From NCBI GenBank assembly GCA_945874855.1, contig CAMCIP010000076.1, forward strand, positions 1 through 10,032: DNA of 10,032 nt. The letters are read 5' to 3'. The stretch comes from Brevundimonas vancanneytii. Its GTDB lineage: Bacteria > Pseudomonadota > Alphaproteobacteria > Caulobacterales > Caulobacteraceae. The notes below the pieces were generated by a model. It was given only the letters and a program-made list of their open reading frames with translations, was not told the origin of the DNA and searched no databases. This document shows, one piece after another, positions 1-6,547 of this stretch. The translations under genes were made by a program, and so were the position numbers. Position 1 is the stretch's first letter. The number at the start of each line of letters is the position of its first letter.

Positions 1-686
1 TCCACATAGGGCACGCCCAGCGCCTTCATGCGCGCCTCGACCACCTCATTGATGATGGCCATGCGCCCGTCGAACGAGTCCCGCTTCATGCGCGGCATGC
101 CGACCCAGTAGACCACCGCCCCGCGCGACCGGAACAGGGCCACCAGCGCATCCACGCGGCGGACATAGACCGCCTTCCAGCCGTCCGAGCCGAAGGGATG
201 GATGGTCCCGCCGTCGTCGATGCCCTGGGCGTCATTGGTGCCGAACACCACCACCGCCACATCCACCGGCGTCTCGTCCAGCTGGCGCGTCGTCTTGGTC
301 TGGATGTTCACATAGTCATAGCGCGACAGGCCGGTGGAGACCTCGCTGAACTTGGTCACCGTCACCACGTCGTCGGCGGCGAACTCGCGATACAGGGCCG
401 TCCACACCCCGTCGCCCATGGAGTCGCCGAACACGCCGATGCGCAGCCCCCCCGCCGCCACCCGCGCCTTCAGGCCCGAGGCGTCGACCCGGGGCGGTGC
501 GGCCGGGGCCGGCGTGGCGACCGGCGCGGGCGCACGCTGCACGTCGGTCGTGGCCGAGGCATTGGCACTGCCGCCCAGCATCAGCGTCGGCCGGCGCAGC
601 CAGTCGCGCCCGTCCTGGGTCAGGACCAGGCCCGACAGGACGCCGACGACGAAGGCCGCGGTCAGTGCGTTGACGCCAAGCTTCAC
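1..686 (-). CDS. SGNH/GDSL hydrolase, DUF459-type, C-terminus beyond window
   Basis: Reading the minus strand from a GTG at 686 gives 228 residues without a stop up to the window edge. Residues about 5-22 are hydrophobic, suggesting a signal anchor or signal peptide, followed by an Ala/Pro-rich linker to about residue 66. The SGNH fold then starts: GDSMG at 87-91 carries the predicted nucleophile Ser89 (block I), and FGTND at 148-152 carries the block III Asn151. The C-terminal Asp-x-x-His catalytic block lies past the left edge. The start is supported by a GGGGGA element about 6-11 bases upstream; another in-frame GTG lies eight codons upstream. Members of this family are envelope esterases or acetyl-transfer-related proteins, often near MBOAT acyltransferases that modify surface polysaccharide. 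The substrate cannot be told here. The gene is divergent from the hypothetical gene at 951. Family assignment is confident; specific role is not. Confidence 0.88.
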   Translation of the reverse strand, partial: MKLGVNALTAAFVVGVLSGLVLTQDGRDWLRRPTLMLGGSANASATTDVQRAPAPVATPAPAAPPRVDASGLKARVAAGGLRIGVFGDSMGDGVWTALYREFAADDVVTVTKFSEVSTGLSRYDYVNIQTKTTRQLDETPVDVAVVVFGTNDAQGIDDGGTIHPFGSDGWKAVYVRRVDALVALFRSRGAVVYWVGMPRMKRDSFDGRMAIINEVVEARMKALGVPYV

Positions 687-950
687 GCCCGTCCCCCGGG
701 ATTGATCCACAGGCGACCAGCCATACCCCAAATCCCGACGCCTGCCACCGCGCGCCCCCGTGACGCGATGAAAAAGGTTAACCCCCGCCCCCGATCCGCC
801 GCCGCGCCCTGGGTCTGGCCCGCGGGGTCATCACCCGGACCGGTCCGGCGCGTTGCGCAAGACGCGTGCGGCGCCCGCTTTCGGCGCGTGAGCGAAGGAC
901 GGCTCCCGACCCGTTGCGGACTCGGGCGGCCGTTCGATAAGTGCTGACGC
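687..950. other. Divergent intergenic region
   Basis: This 264-base spacer separates the SGNH hydrolase gene from the orphan gene at 951. It is GC-rich and I see no convincing coding frame in it. A single GTTAAC-containing site at 777-782 resembles a half-site for the cell-cycle regulator CtrA, but the second TTAA at the required spacing is absent. No clear sigma-70 or ECF promoter was recognised on either strand. Confidence 0.4.
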
Positions 951-1550
951 ATGAGCACCAGCTTTTTTTTCGCCACAGACCACGATCTTTTGCAGCTGGC
1001 GGGCGTGCTGCTCTCCGATCCGGGGGTTTGCATCTTCGAACGTGCATCCCGCCCAGACATGCCGAACCGGCAATTTGATACGGTCGATAGCGTGCGGCTG
1101 ATGTTCGAGGACACCTACGCTCATTTTAGCGTGTGGGCGCAGCGAACTGGTGCTGCTCCGAAGCCCCGATTGATAACCTTCAATTCGGAAACCCAAAGAC
1201 GGCTTGGAGCCAAGGGGCGGACTAACCTTGAAAGCCCGTCGCTAATCGACATCTGGCGCAACAATTTCCAGATGGGATGTCTGTCGTCTTCCTCATTGAA
1301 CTTCTGGACCGAGAAGGGTGCCTACCAGCGGTCGATCTATCCTGAAGCGGTACTCAATGAAGTTGATTGGAAGGCTTTGCGGTCCGTGACGGGGGGCATT
1401 CAGAGGACAATCAAGAAGCTCTCCCCAGCGCGCATGCGCGCCTATCCGATTATGCCGGACGCGTTCAGACGAGTTCAGTCCGATGGCTTGGCGCTATGGA
1501 ATTGGGGTTCGCCATGCCCCTACCCTTCAGACCTCATCACTTTAGCGTAG
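951..1550 (+). CDS. Hypothetical protein, atypical composition
   Basis: This is a 199-residue protein I do not recognise. Base composition and codon use are visibly less GC-biased than those of the flanking genes, with many codons ending in A or T, which suggests a gene acquired from elsewhere. The protein appears soluble: no signal peptide and no clear membrane segment apart from a short N-terminal hydrophobic patch. It is rich in Arg, Ser and Trp, including a C-terminal ALWNWGSPCPYPSD stretch. A run of eight T (963-970) sits within the first seven codons, encoding Phe-Phe-Phe, and could be a slippage site. There is no strong Shine-Dalgarno sequence before the ATG. It stands alone, divergent from the SGNH hydrolase and convergent with the acyltransferase. 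A stand-alone immunity or defence-type accessory protein is possible but nothing in the sequence demonstrates this. Confidence 0.62.
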   Translation: MSTSFFFATDHDLLQLAGVLLSDPGVCIFERASRPDMPNRQFDTVDSVRLMFEDTYAHFSVWAQRTGAAPKPRLITFNSETQRRLGAKGRTNLESPSLIDIWRNNFQMGCLSSSSLNFWTEKGAYQRSIYPEAVLNEVDWKALRSVTGGIQRTIKKLSPARMRAYPIMPDAFRRVQSDGLALWNWGSPCPYPSDLITLA

Positions 1551-1669
1551 CGTTCTTGCCGCCGCGAGAGTCCGCTTCCCCTCCCATGGCAGCCGTCAGA
1601 AACGTCCGCTTCTCACCCCGACCGGGACCCAAAACACCCAATCCCGGCGTCCACGACACCGGCTTCCGC

Positions 1670-2263
1670 TCAGAGCGCCTGGGGCGATGAGGGCTCCGGC
1701 AGGATGGGCGAGGTGCGTTCCGGATGCTTCCCGACGGCCGCCTGATAGAAGACGGCGACCTCCTTCATATCGGCCTCATAGTCGCCGCTCGGGAAGACCG
1801 TGGGGCCGATCGTGATCCGCTTGCTGGGGAAGTCGATCGCGGCGCAGACGATGGGAACCCTGGCGGCCATGGCGATCGTGTAGAAGCCCGTCTTCCAGCG
1901 ATCCCGTCGGGCCCGGGATCCCTCGGGCGCGATGGTCAGGATGAGATTGTCGCGACGCGCAAACTCCGCCGCCATCGTCCCGACGATGTCCAGGGCCTGG
2001 GACCGGTCCACAGGGACGCCGCCGAGGTCGCGCAAGGCGCCGGCCAGGGGCCATCGGAACAGGGAGGCCTTGCCGAGGAAGCTCAGGTCCAGATCCAGGG
2101 CTTCCGCGCCGCCGAGAAAGCCGACGAAATCCCAGTTGCTGGTGTGCGGGGCCCCGATCAGCACAAATTTCGGGTGCGCCGGTCGCGGCCCATGAACCTT
2201 CCAGCCCTGCATCTTGAACAGCAGCCCGAGGGTCAGTTTCATTGTGTCTGCGAGCACTGCCAT
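1670..2263 (-). CDS. Lysophospholipid acyltransferase family protein (PlsC-like)
   Basis: The product is a 197-residue acyltransferase of the PlsC (LPLAT) superfamily, which moves acyl chains onto lysophospholipids or related acceptors at the inner membrane. The diagnostic blocks are present in order: HTSNWD at 40-45 (the HxxxxD catalytic His/Asp), GGVPVDRS at 81-88 (acceptor-binding arginine block) and PEGSR at 113-117 (phosphate-contact block). Pro134, after the third block, fits the usual VPIV region. It is shorter than E. coli PlsC (about 245 residues) and lacks an obvious N-terminal membrane helix, like the small COG0204-type proteins often annotated only as acyltransferase. ATG 2263 is used here; ATG 2242, seven codons later, begins MKLTLGLL and is an equally reasonable start, as neither has a strong ribosome binding site. 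It stands alone, convergent with the orphan gene and divergent from the AraC regulator. The exact acceptor is unknown. Confidence 0.9.
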   Translation of the reverse strand: MAVLADTMKLTLGLLFKMQGWKVHGPRPAHPKFVLIGAPHTSNWDFVGFLGGAEALDLDLSFLGKASLFRWPLAGALRDLGGVPVDRSQALDIVGTMAAEFARRDNLILTIAPEGSRARRDRWKTGFYTIAMAARVPIVCAAIDFPSKRITIGPTVFPSGDYEADMKEVAVFYQAAVGKHPERTSPILPEPSSPQAL

Positions 2264-2611
2264 TCCGCAGGTTCAGCCCATTCAGCGACGTCGGGCAAGC
2301 GAAGTCTTGCCGGGTGCACGCGACCTGGGACCCGCGCTCCATCCCGTCCTGTCCGACCTGGCGAGGCAAGACCCTGGCATGCCGGGAGCAGCCTCGGGGG
2401 GGCACGTGGCCGCCCCGAGCGGCCCTGCGCGATGTCGGCCCGGGGCGCATCCCTCGACTGTCCGCACCCCGACGGCGGCCATCAGTCCGGGCTGACAGAG
2501 CCTTCGCCCGACTTGCCACCGGACCGTGAGAGCCGCTGCATGGCCATCCGGCTTGCCTTATGGTCCACTCGCACGCCCATCGACGAACGTCTGCGGGAGG
2601 GTTGGAGCGCG
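2264..2611. other. Divergent non-coding region between acyltransferase and AraC regulator
   Basis: This 348-base GC-rich stretch separates two outward-facing genes and should hold both promoters and possibly the AraC operator. Open frames cross it, but their translations are low-complexity Arg/Pro/Gly/Ala text with no recognisable domain, so I treat it as non-coding. An inverted repeat GGCAAG-6 nt-CTTGCC lies at 2294-2311 and is the only clear symmetric element seen. No confident -35/-10 pair was found. An in-frame ATG at 2540 could extend the AraC protein by 24 residues, which would shorten this gap. Confidence 0.45.
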
Positions 2612-3445
2612 ATGTCGTGTGACGAGACTGGCTGGATTGTCCGGGCTCCGGGCGATTTCGAACGGTTTGAAGCGTGCCTCGACGGGGCTGCCTACGGTCC
2701 ACACCGGCACGACACCTACGCCATAGCCATCACCGTCGCGGGGGTGCAGAGCTTCTCCTACCGCGGGTCGCAGCGTCATTCAGTGCCCGGCCAGGTCGTC
2801 GTGCTCCATCCGGACGAGCTGCATGACGGGCACGCCGGGGACGGGCGACACTTCCGCTACCGGAGCGCCAGCGTCGCACCATCCGCGCTTCAGAAGGCGC
2901 TCGGCGGACGCGCCCTTCCCTTCCTTGCCGGGGGCGTGTCTGACGACGCGCGGCTGCACGCGGCCGCCACCTCCCTGATCGGGGATCTTACCCAGGTCCT
3001 CTGTGGCCTGGAGTATGATCAGGCCATGCTCGACCTTGCGGAGGCTCTGTCGGAGCTTGGGGGTGAACAGAAGCCTCACCGGCGCGTGGACCACCAGGCC
3101 GTGGCGCAGGCGCGCGCCTTCATTGACGCCCACCCGGACAGCAATGTCCGACTTGATGATCTCGAACGCGTCAGCGGGCAGGATCGGTGGCAGCTCTCGC
3201 GCGGGTTCCGGGCGCTGCTGGGCGTCAGTCCCTATCGCTACCTGATCTTCCGCCGCCTCGACACAGCGCGAGCCATGATGACCGGCAGGACCCCGCTGGC
3301 AGAAATCGCCGCTGCCAGCGGATTCTCCGATCAGAGCCACCTGACGCGACACTTTCGGAGCGCCTACGGCCTGACGCCCGCGCAATGGCAACGGCTCAAT
3401 CGTTCAAGACCTGGAGGAGGCGCGCCGTCAGCCTCCACAAGATGA
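2612..3445 (+). CDS. AraC-family transcriptional regulator with N-terminal cupin-like sensor domain
   Basis: The product is a 277-residue DNA-binding regulator with a typical AraC architecture. Residues about 15-90 form an AraC-binding (cupin-like) sensor domain: PHRHDTYAIAITVAG with His31/His33, followed by the PGQVVVLHPDELHDG stretch. Residues about 165-265 form the double helix-turn-helix domain, ending in the characteristic LAEIAAASGFSDQSHLTRHFRSAYGLTPAQW region (about 229-260, given here only as a landmark). The ATG at 2612 is preferred over 2540 because GGAG at 2604-2607 precedes it at suitable distance and the resulting length matches the family. The stop overlaps the start of the cupin gene (ATGA at 3442-3445), so the two are translationally coupled. 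It probably responds to a small molecule and controls its own operon or the divergent acyltransferase; neither ligand nor targets can be read from the sequence. Confidence 0.92.
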   Translation: MSCDETGWIVRAPGDFERFEACLDGAAYGPHRHDTYAIAITVAGVQSFSYRGSQRHSVPGQVVVLHPDELHDGHAGDGRHFRYRSASVAPSALQKALGGRALPFLAGGVSDDARLHAAATSLIGDLTQVLCGLEYDQAMLDLAEALSELGGEQKPHRRVDHQAVAQARAFIDAHPDSNVRLDDLERVSGQDRWQLSRGFRALLGVSPYRYLIFRRLDTARAMMTGRTPLAEIAAASGFSDQSHLTRHFRSAYGLTPAQWQRLNRSRPGGGAPSASTR

Positions 3446-3795
3446 AGAACAAGATCAGCCTCGCCCAGAAACTCGCCCTGTTCTCGGACCATTGGGCGCC
3501 GCGAACGGTCGCGACGCTCAACGACTATGACATCATGATCGTCAAGCTGCTGGGCCAGTACTCCTGGCACCGGCACGCCGACACGGACGAGCTCTTCCTT
3601 GTTCTGCGGGGTGAACTTGAAATAGAGCTGCGCGACCGCAGCGTCACGCTTGGACCGGGCGACCTCTTCGTCGTGCCAAGGGGCGAGGAACACCGCCCGC
3701 ACGCGAGACACGAAGTGGAGCTTTTGCTCATCGAGCCTTCGGGCACGCCCAACAGCGGCGACCCCGAAACCGCTGCCCCCCGTCAGTGGGTGTGA
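3442..3795 (+). CDS. Small cupin-domain protein
   Basis: This 117-residue protein is a single-domain cupin, a beta-barrel that usually binds a metal ion. Motif 1 is nearly ideal: Gly38, His43, His45, Glu50 and Gly57 fit G(X)5HXH(X)4E(X)6G. Motif 2 is Gly73, Pro79, Gly81 and His84, with Ala88 where the consensus has Asn. The three His and one Glu expected for metal binding are all present. The start ATG overlaps the stop of the AraC gene by ATGA, and there is no close independent ribosome binding site, so translation is probably coupled to the regulator. Small cupins of this type are annotated only generally; they may be isomerases, dioxygenases or sensors. Its pairing with a cupin-containing AraC regulator suggests that both handle the same or a related ligand, which is inference. 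Confidence 0.9.
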   Translation: MKNKISLAQKLALFSDHWAPRTVATLNDYDIMIVKLLGQYSWHRHADTDELFLVLRGELEIELRDRSVTLGPGDLFVVPRGEEHRPHARHEVELLLIEPSGTPNSGDPETAAPRQWV

Positions 3796-3811
3796 CCGCA
3801 CACGATCGTTC

Positions 3812-3817
3812 TATAAC
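3812..3817 (+). promoter_or_regulatory. Weak candidate -10 element upstream of CPBP gene
   Basis: A TATAAC hexamer lies 29 bases before the CPBP start in the 51-base gap after the cupin gene. The best upstream partner, TGTGAC at 3791-3796, is only 15 bases away and matches the -35 poorly. It could let the CPBP gene be transcribed independently of the AraC-cupin pair, but this is a weak call. Confidence 0.25.
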
Positions 3818-3846
3818 CGGCCCGCGACCCGCTTCAGTCTCGGGGC

Positions 3847-4779
3847 ATGAACCTCAAAACCATTTACAGCACCTCACCGGCGCGCGGCTGGCTCCCGTGG
3901 GCATTTCTCGCTCCCGTGGTCTGCCTCGCCCTCGCGATCGTCACCGAGATCCCGTCCGCGCTTTTCCTTGAGCGGTTCGGCTTTCTGGATGCACAGGGCG
4001 AACCCGCCGGCACCCAGGGCCTCATGGCGCTGCTGCTTGTGTCCTTCAGCACCTGGATGCTCGCCGTTGCAGCGTGGATAGCCTTCGTCGAGCGGCGGAA
4101 TGCCGGCACAATCGGCCTTACGAAGGCAGGCGCGGCGGCCGGACTCTCTGGCGGCCTGGTTTCTGGCATTGTCATGCCGTTGGCCGTGGTCGCTTGTATC
4201 TGGCTGGCTGGCGCCTACGAACCTGTCGCACTGTTTCCGGCCGCCCGGTCCCCTGGCGCGCTCATCGCGATCGCGGGACTCTTTGTCGGCTTCCTCGTTC
4301 AGGCCAGCATCGAAGAGATCATTTTCCGTGGATGGCTCACCTCGGTCATCACCCGCCGCACGAACCTCATCATCGCCGTCCTGATCTCATCGCTCCTGTT
4401 TACGCTGCTGCATTTCTCCCGGGGACAGCCCTGGCTCGTCACCGGAAATGTTCTGCTTTTCGCGCTCTTCGCGAGCGTATGGTCGATCTCGTCCAACAAC
4501 ATCTGGGGCGTGATGGGATGGCACACGGGATGGAACTGGATGGTCGCCACCGGCTTTGACGTGCCGGTCACCGGGCTCGACGCGGGCGTGCCTGCCCTCA
4601 CCGTCTCGCTGGTCCCGGCCGGACCGGACCTTCTGACCGGTGGCGCGCAGGGCCCGGAGGGAAGCATCTTCTGCACGCTGCTTCTGGTCTGCGGCATTCT
4701 CTTCTTCGCGAGGCGTATCGCGCGAAAGCGGAGAGACGTCGGTCCGGATCACAACACCCCTGCGGGCGCGCAGGTTTGA
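3847..4779 (+). CDS. CPBP family intramembrane glutamic endopeptidase (CAAX protease/Abi-like)
   Basis: The product is a 310-residue polytopic membrane protein of the CPBP (Rce1/Abi) family, intramembrane proteases related to eukaryotic CAAX-processing enzymes. About seven hydrophobic segments are visible (roughly 17-35, 58-81, 97-121, 137-153, 172-190, 198-213 and 272-289). Family motifs are complete: EEIIFRGW with Glu156, Glu157 and Arg161; FTLLH with Phe185 and His189; and GWHTGWNW with His226 and Asn230. The catalytic set therefore looks intact. The C-terminus is basic and hydrophilic (ARRIARKRRD), predicted cytosolic. A loop between about 237 and 271 before the last helix is long and Gly/Pro-rich. 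It follows the cupin gene after 51 bases and may be co-transcribed. Bacterial members are involved in peptide maturation, bacteriocin self-immunity or membrane protein processing; no substrate peptide gene was noticed nearby. Confidence 0.92.
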   Translation: MNLKTIYSTSPARGWLPWAFLAPVVCLALAIVTEIPSALFLERFGFLDAQGEPAGTQGLMALLLVSFSTWMLAVAAWIAFVERRNAGTIGLTKAGAAAGLSGGLVSGIVMPLAVVACIWLAGAYEPVALFPAARSPGALIAIAGLFVGFLVQASIEEIIFRGWLTSVITRRTNLIIAVLISSLLFTLLHFSRGQPWLVTGNVLLFALFASVWSISSNNIWGVMGWHTGWNWMVATGFDVPVTGLDAGVPALTVSLVPAGPDLLTGGAQGPEGSIFCTLLLVCGILFFARRIARKRRDVGPDHNTPAGAQV

Positions 4780-4806
4780 CGGTGCGGCCCGGCGCATCCC
4801 CGACAT

Positions 4807-4825
4807 TCACCGCTGTCCCCGGTGA
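4807..4825. terminator. Weak hairpin after CPBP gene
   Basis: A 6-bp inverted repeat TCACCG-7 nt-CGGTGA lies in the 121-base gap between the convergent CPBP and DUF2177 genes. It lacks a following T-tract on either strand, so it is at most a weak or Rho-assisted terminator. Confidence 0.2.
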
Positions 4826-4900
4826 CGTCCCTGCCCGGGTGGCCCTGGTGAAGACCCTTCCGACCCCGACCGCATCCACCGGCCGCAGAGAGCTGAAGCC

Positions 4901-5314
4901 TCAGCCCCGGCGTCCCTCGGCCCGGCGCGCCGCCAGATAGCCCATGGTCGCGGTCAGCCCGGTCAGGCTGGTGCCCCAGATCATGTCGATGAGGGTCAGT
5001 TTCGATGACCAGACCGCCAGGGTCGCCTGGTTGGTCAGGTCATAGGTGCCATAGGCGATCAGCCCCAGCACCGCCCCGTTGATCAGGGCCCGCGTCCAGG
5101 TCTTCTCCTTCAGCGCCGGCGCGATGGCGAGGAAGCAGATGCCGCCGATGTACATGAGATAGAAGATCACCGCCGCGACCATGTCCGGCTTTTCCGCCAT
5201 GATCGGGCCGATCACCGGCCGGTACAGCCGGTCCACCATGGAGGTCAGCCAGACGGCGTCGATCGCCGCCATGGTCACCGCCGCGCCCAGATATCCCGCA
5301 ATCCATTTCCGCAT
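4901..5314 (-). CDS. DUF2177 family membrane protein
   Basis: This 137-residue protein has four predicted transmembrane helices (about 5-25, 46-67, 76-96 and 107-128) and the family's hallmark AYGTYDLTNQATL stretch at about 88-99, together with an early AIDAVWL segment in helix 1. The function of DUF2177 is not established; the conserved Asp and Tyr residues lie within or beside helices, hinting at an enzymatic or lipid-binding role in the membrane. The ATG at 5314 is preceded by GAGGAC at 5326-5321. It lies 69 bases downstream of the CFA-like methyltransferase gene on the same strand, with a hairpin in between. DUF2177 genes recur beside CFA-like methyltransferase, flavin amine oxidase and DUF1365 genes in proteobacteria, so a part in the same lipid pathway is likely. 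The C-terminus ends in a basic RRAEGRRG tail. Confidence 0.9.
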   Translation of the reverse strand: MRKWIAGYLGAAVTMAAIDAVWLTSMVDRLYRPVIGPIMAEKPDMVAAVIFYLMYIGGICFLAIAPALKEKTWTRALINGAVLGLIAYGTYDLTNQATLAVWSSKLTLIDMIWGTSLTGLTATMGYLAARRAEGRRG

Positions 5315-5326
5315 GGCTCAGTCCTC

Positions 5327-5363
5327 AAAAGCGTGATCGGCCCCCTCGGGCCGTGAATCACGC
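5327..5363 (-). terminator. Intrinsic terminator or attenuator between CFA-like gene and DUF2177
   Basis: Bases 5331-5343 pair with 5348-5353 and 5357-5363, giving a 13-bp stem with a 4-base loop (5344-5347) and a 3-base bulge (5354-5356). Read on the minus strand the stem is followed immediately by TTTT (5330-5327). It sits just after the methyltransferase stop and just before the DUF2177 ribosome binding site, so it should terminate part of the transcripts and lower DUF2177 expression. The T-tract is short, so read-through is expected. Confidence 0.6.
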
Positions 5364-5383
5364 GCGTGGAAGAATCGGCGCCG

Positions 5384-6427
5384 TCAGGCGCCCACCGGTT
5401 TCAGGAGATAGTGGCTGACCGCCCAGGTCCGCCCGTCGTCATTGCCGAACAGCCCCGCCGTGGCCAGGTAGAACCGCCGCCAGCGGCGCCGCCACAGCTT
5501 CCAGTCGTCGCCATAGGTCTCGCGCATCAGGGCCGACACCCGGTCGACGTTCAGGTCCATGTTCTTCAGCCAGTGCTCGGCCGTGCGGGCATAGTGGCTG
5601 CCGTTCCAGGTCCACTCCTGCTCGACCTCGAACAGGTCGGGAAACTGCCGCATCAGCCCCCTGGACGGCATCACCCCGCCGGTGAAGAAATGCTGGGCGA
5701 TGAAGTCGCCACTGTCGGTGTGGTCGAACCGGTAGGGGGCGTCCCTGTGGGTGAAGATGTGGATGAACATCCGCCCCTCGGGCTTCAGCCACCCCCGCGC
5801 CCGGGTCAGCAGGGCGCGCCAGTTGGCCATGTGCTCGAACATCTCCACCGAGACGATCCGGTCGAACCGGTCGGCCTCGGCCGGCTCGGGGCGGAAGTCG
5901 TTCATGTCCTGGGTGATGACCGTCAGATTGGTCAGGCCCCGGGCCCGCGCCTTGGCCTCGATATGGCCGCGCTGGGCCCGGCTGTTCGACACGGCCGTGA
6001 TGGTCGACCGCGGATAGGCCTCGGCCATCCACAGGCTCAGACTGCCCCAGCCGCAGCCCAGTTCCAGGATCCGCTGCCCGTCCGCCAGACCGGCATGTGC
6101 GCAGGTCTCGGCCAATGCCGCCTCCTCCGCCTCGTCCAGCGTCTCGGCCCCCGTCGGATACAGGCAGCAGGAGTATTTCAGCCGCGCCCCCAGACACAGT
6201 TCGAAGAACTCCGGCGCCAGCTCATAGTGCTGGGCATTGGCCGCATCGGTGTGCTCGGCCACGGCCCGCCGGGCCATGTCGCGGGCGAAGGCGGCCTCGT
6301 CGTGCGGCCCGTCCCGGTCCAGCCGCTTGCGCGCCTCGGTCACCAGGGCGGCGATGGCCGGCCGCGTCACGAAGTCGGGAAAGGGCGCGTCCTGCAGATT
6401 CCGGATCGCGGCTGTGGTCGGATTCAT
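5384..6427 (-). CDS. Cyclopropane-fatty-acid-synthase-like SAM-dependent methyltransferase
   Basis: The product (347 residues) belongs to the CFA synthase/mycolic acid methyltransferase family, which transfers a methyl or methylene group from SAM to the double bond of acyl chains in membrane phospholipids. Visible are the substrate segment HYELAPEFFELCLG followed by YSCCLY (67-90), the SAM-binding LELGCGWGSL (121-130) and SVEMFEHM (193-200). From known E. coli Cfa residues, Cys87, Glu195, His223 and Tyr279 appear to match the bicarbonate-binding Cys139, Glu239, His266 and Tyr317; the E. coli HTIGS stretch is replaced by HIFTH, so it is a divergent branch. It lacks part of the E. coli N-terminal domain. 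ATG 6427 is chosen because it gives a family-like N-terminus; ATG 6439 and 6505 are in frame, the latter adding a 26-residue Pro/Arg-rich extension. It is divergent from the flavoprotein gene and has its own ECF-type promoter. Confidence 0.92.
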   Translation of the reverse strand: MNPTTAAIRNLQDAPFPDFVTRPAIAALVTEARKRLDRDGPHDEAAFARDMARRAVAEHTDAANAQHYELAPEFFELCLGARLKYSCCLYPTGAETLDEAEEAALAETCAHAGLADGQRILELGCGWGSLSLWMAEAYPRSTITAVSNSRAQRGHIEAKARARGLTNLTVITQDMNDFRPEPAEADRFDRIVSVEMFEHMANWRALLTRARGWLKPEGRMFIHIFTHRDAPYRFDHTDSGDFIAQHFFTGGVMPSRGLMRQFPDLFEVEQEWTWNGSHYARTAEHWLKNMDLNVDRVSALMRETYGDDWKLWRRRWRRFYLATAGLFGNDDGRTWAVSHYLLKPVGA

Positions 6428-6512
6428 CGTTGATTTCATCCCCATGGGGCGGAACGGCCCCGGTCGATAAGGCGGATATGGACGAAACGGCTCCGCTTGT
6501 CGCATGAGTTGA

Positions 6513-6538
6513 TACGCAGACGCGACGCGACCGGATGA
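6513..6538 (-). promoter_or_regulatory. Candidate ECF sigma promoter for the CFA-like gene
   Basis: On the minus strand TCATCC (6538-6533) is followed after exactly 16 bases by CGTA (6516-6513). This matches the form of RpoE/ChrR-class (ECF11) promoters, TGATCC plus a CGTA-containing -10, with one mismatch in the -35. Transcription would begin near 6505-6508. The identical architecture on the opposite strand strengthens the call. Confidence 0.6.
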
Positions 6539-6547
6539 CCGTCATCC
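6533..6547. repeat. 15-bp palindrome formed by two back-to-back -35 elements
   Basis: GGATGAC-C-GTCATCC is a perfect inverted repeat with 7-bp arms around one central base. Each arm contains the -35 hexamer of the promoter pointing away from it. It could also be an operator for a dimeric regulator, but the promoter reading explains it fully. Confidence 0.75.

Noticed and set aside
777..782. GTTAAC as a CtrA binding site
   Set aside because: Only one half-site is present, with no second TTAA at the seven-base spacing.
1570..1612. Two copies of GTCCGCTTC in the gap between the orphan gene and the acyltransferase
   Set aside because: Nine-base repeats 34 bases apart are too short to call a repeat element without copies elsewhere in the genome; a genome-wide count would settle it.
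1724..2611. Long plus-strand open frame upstream of and continuous with the AraC gene
   Set aside because: It runs antisense through the acyltransferase gene, its translation is low-complexity and domain-free, and the AraC family length plus a GGAG site favour the start at 2612.
3788..3801. GTG-rich imperfect inverted repeat over the cupin stop codon
   Set aside because: Arms are about 5 bp and partly coding, with no T-tract; not convincing as terminator or operator.
5366..6433. Long plus-strand open frame opposite the CFA-like gene
   Set aside because: It is a mirror artefact of high third-position GC; the minus strand carries clear SAM methyltransferase motifs.
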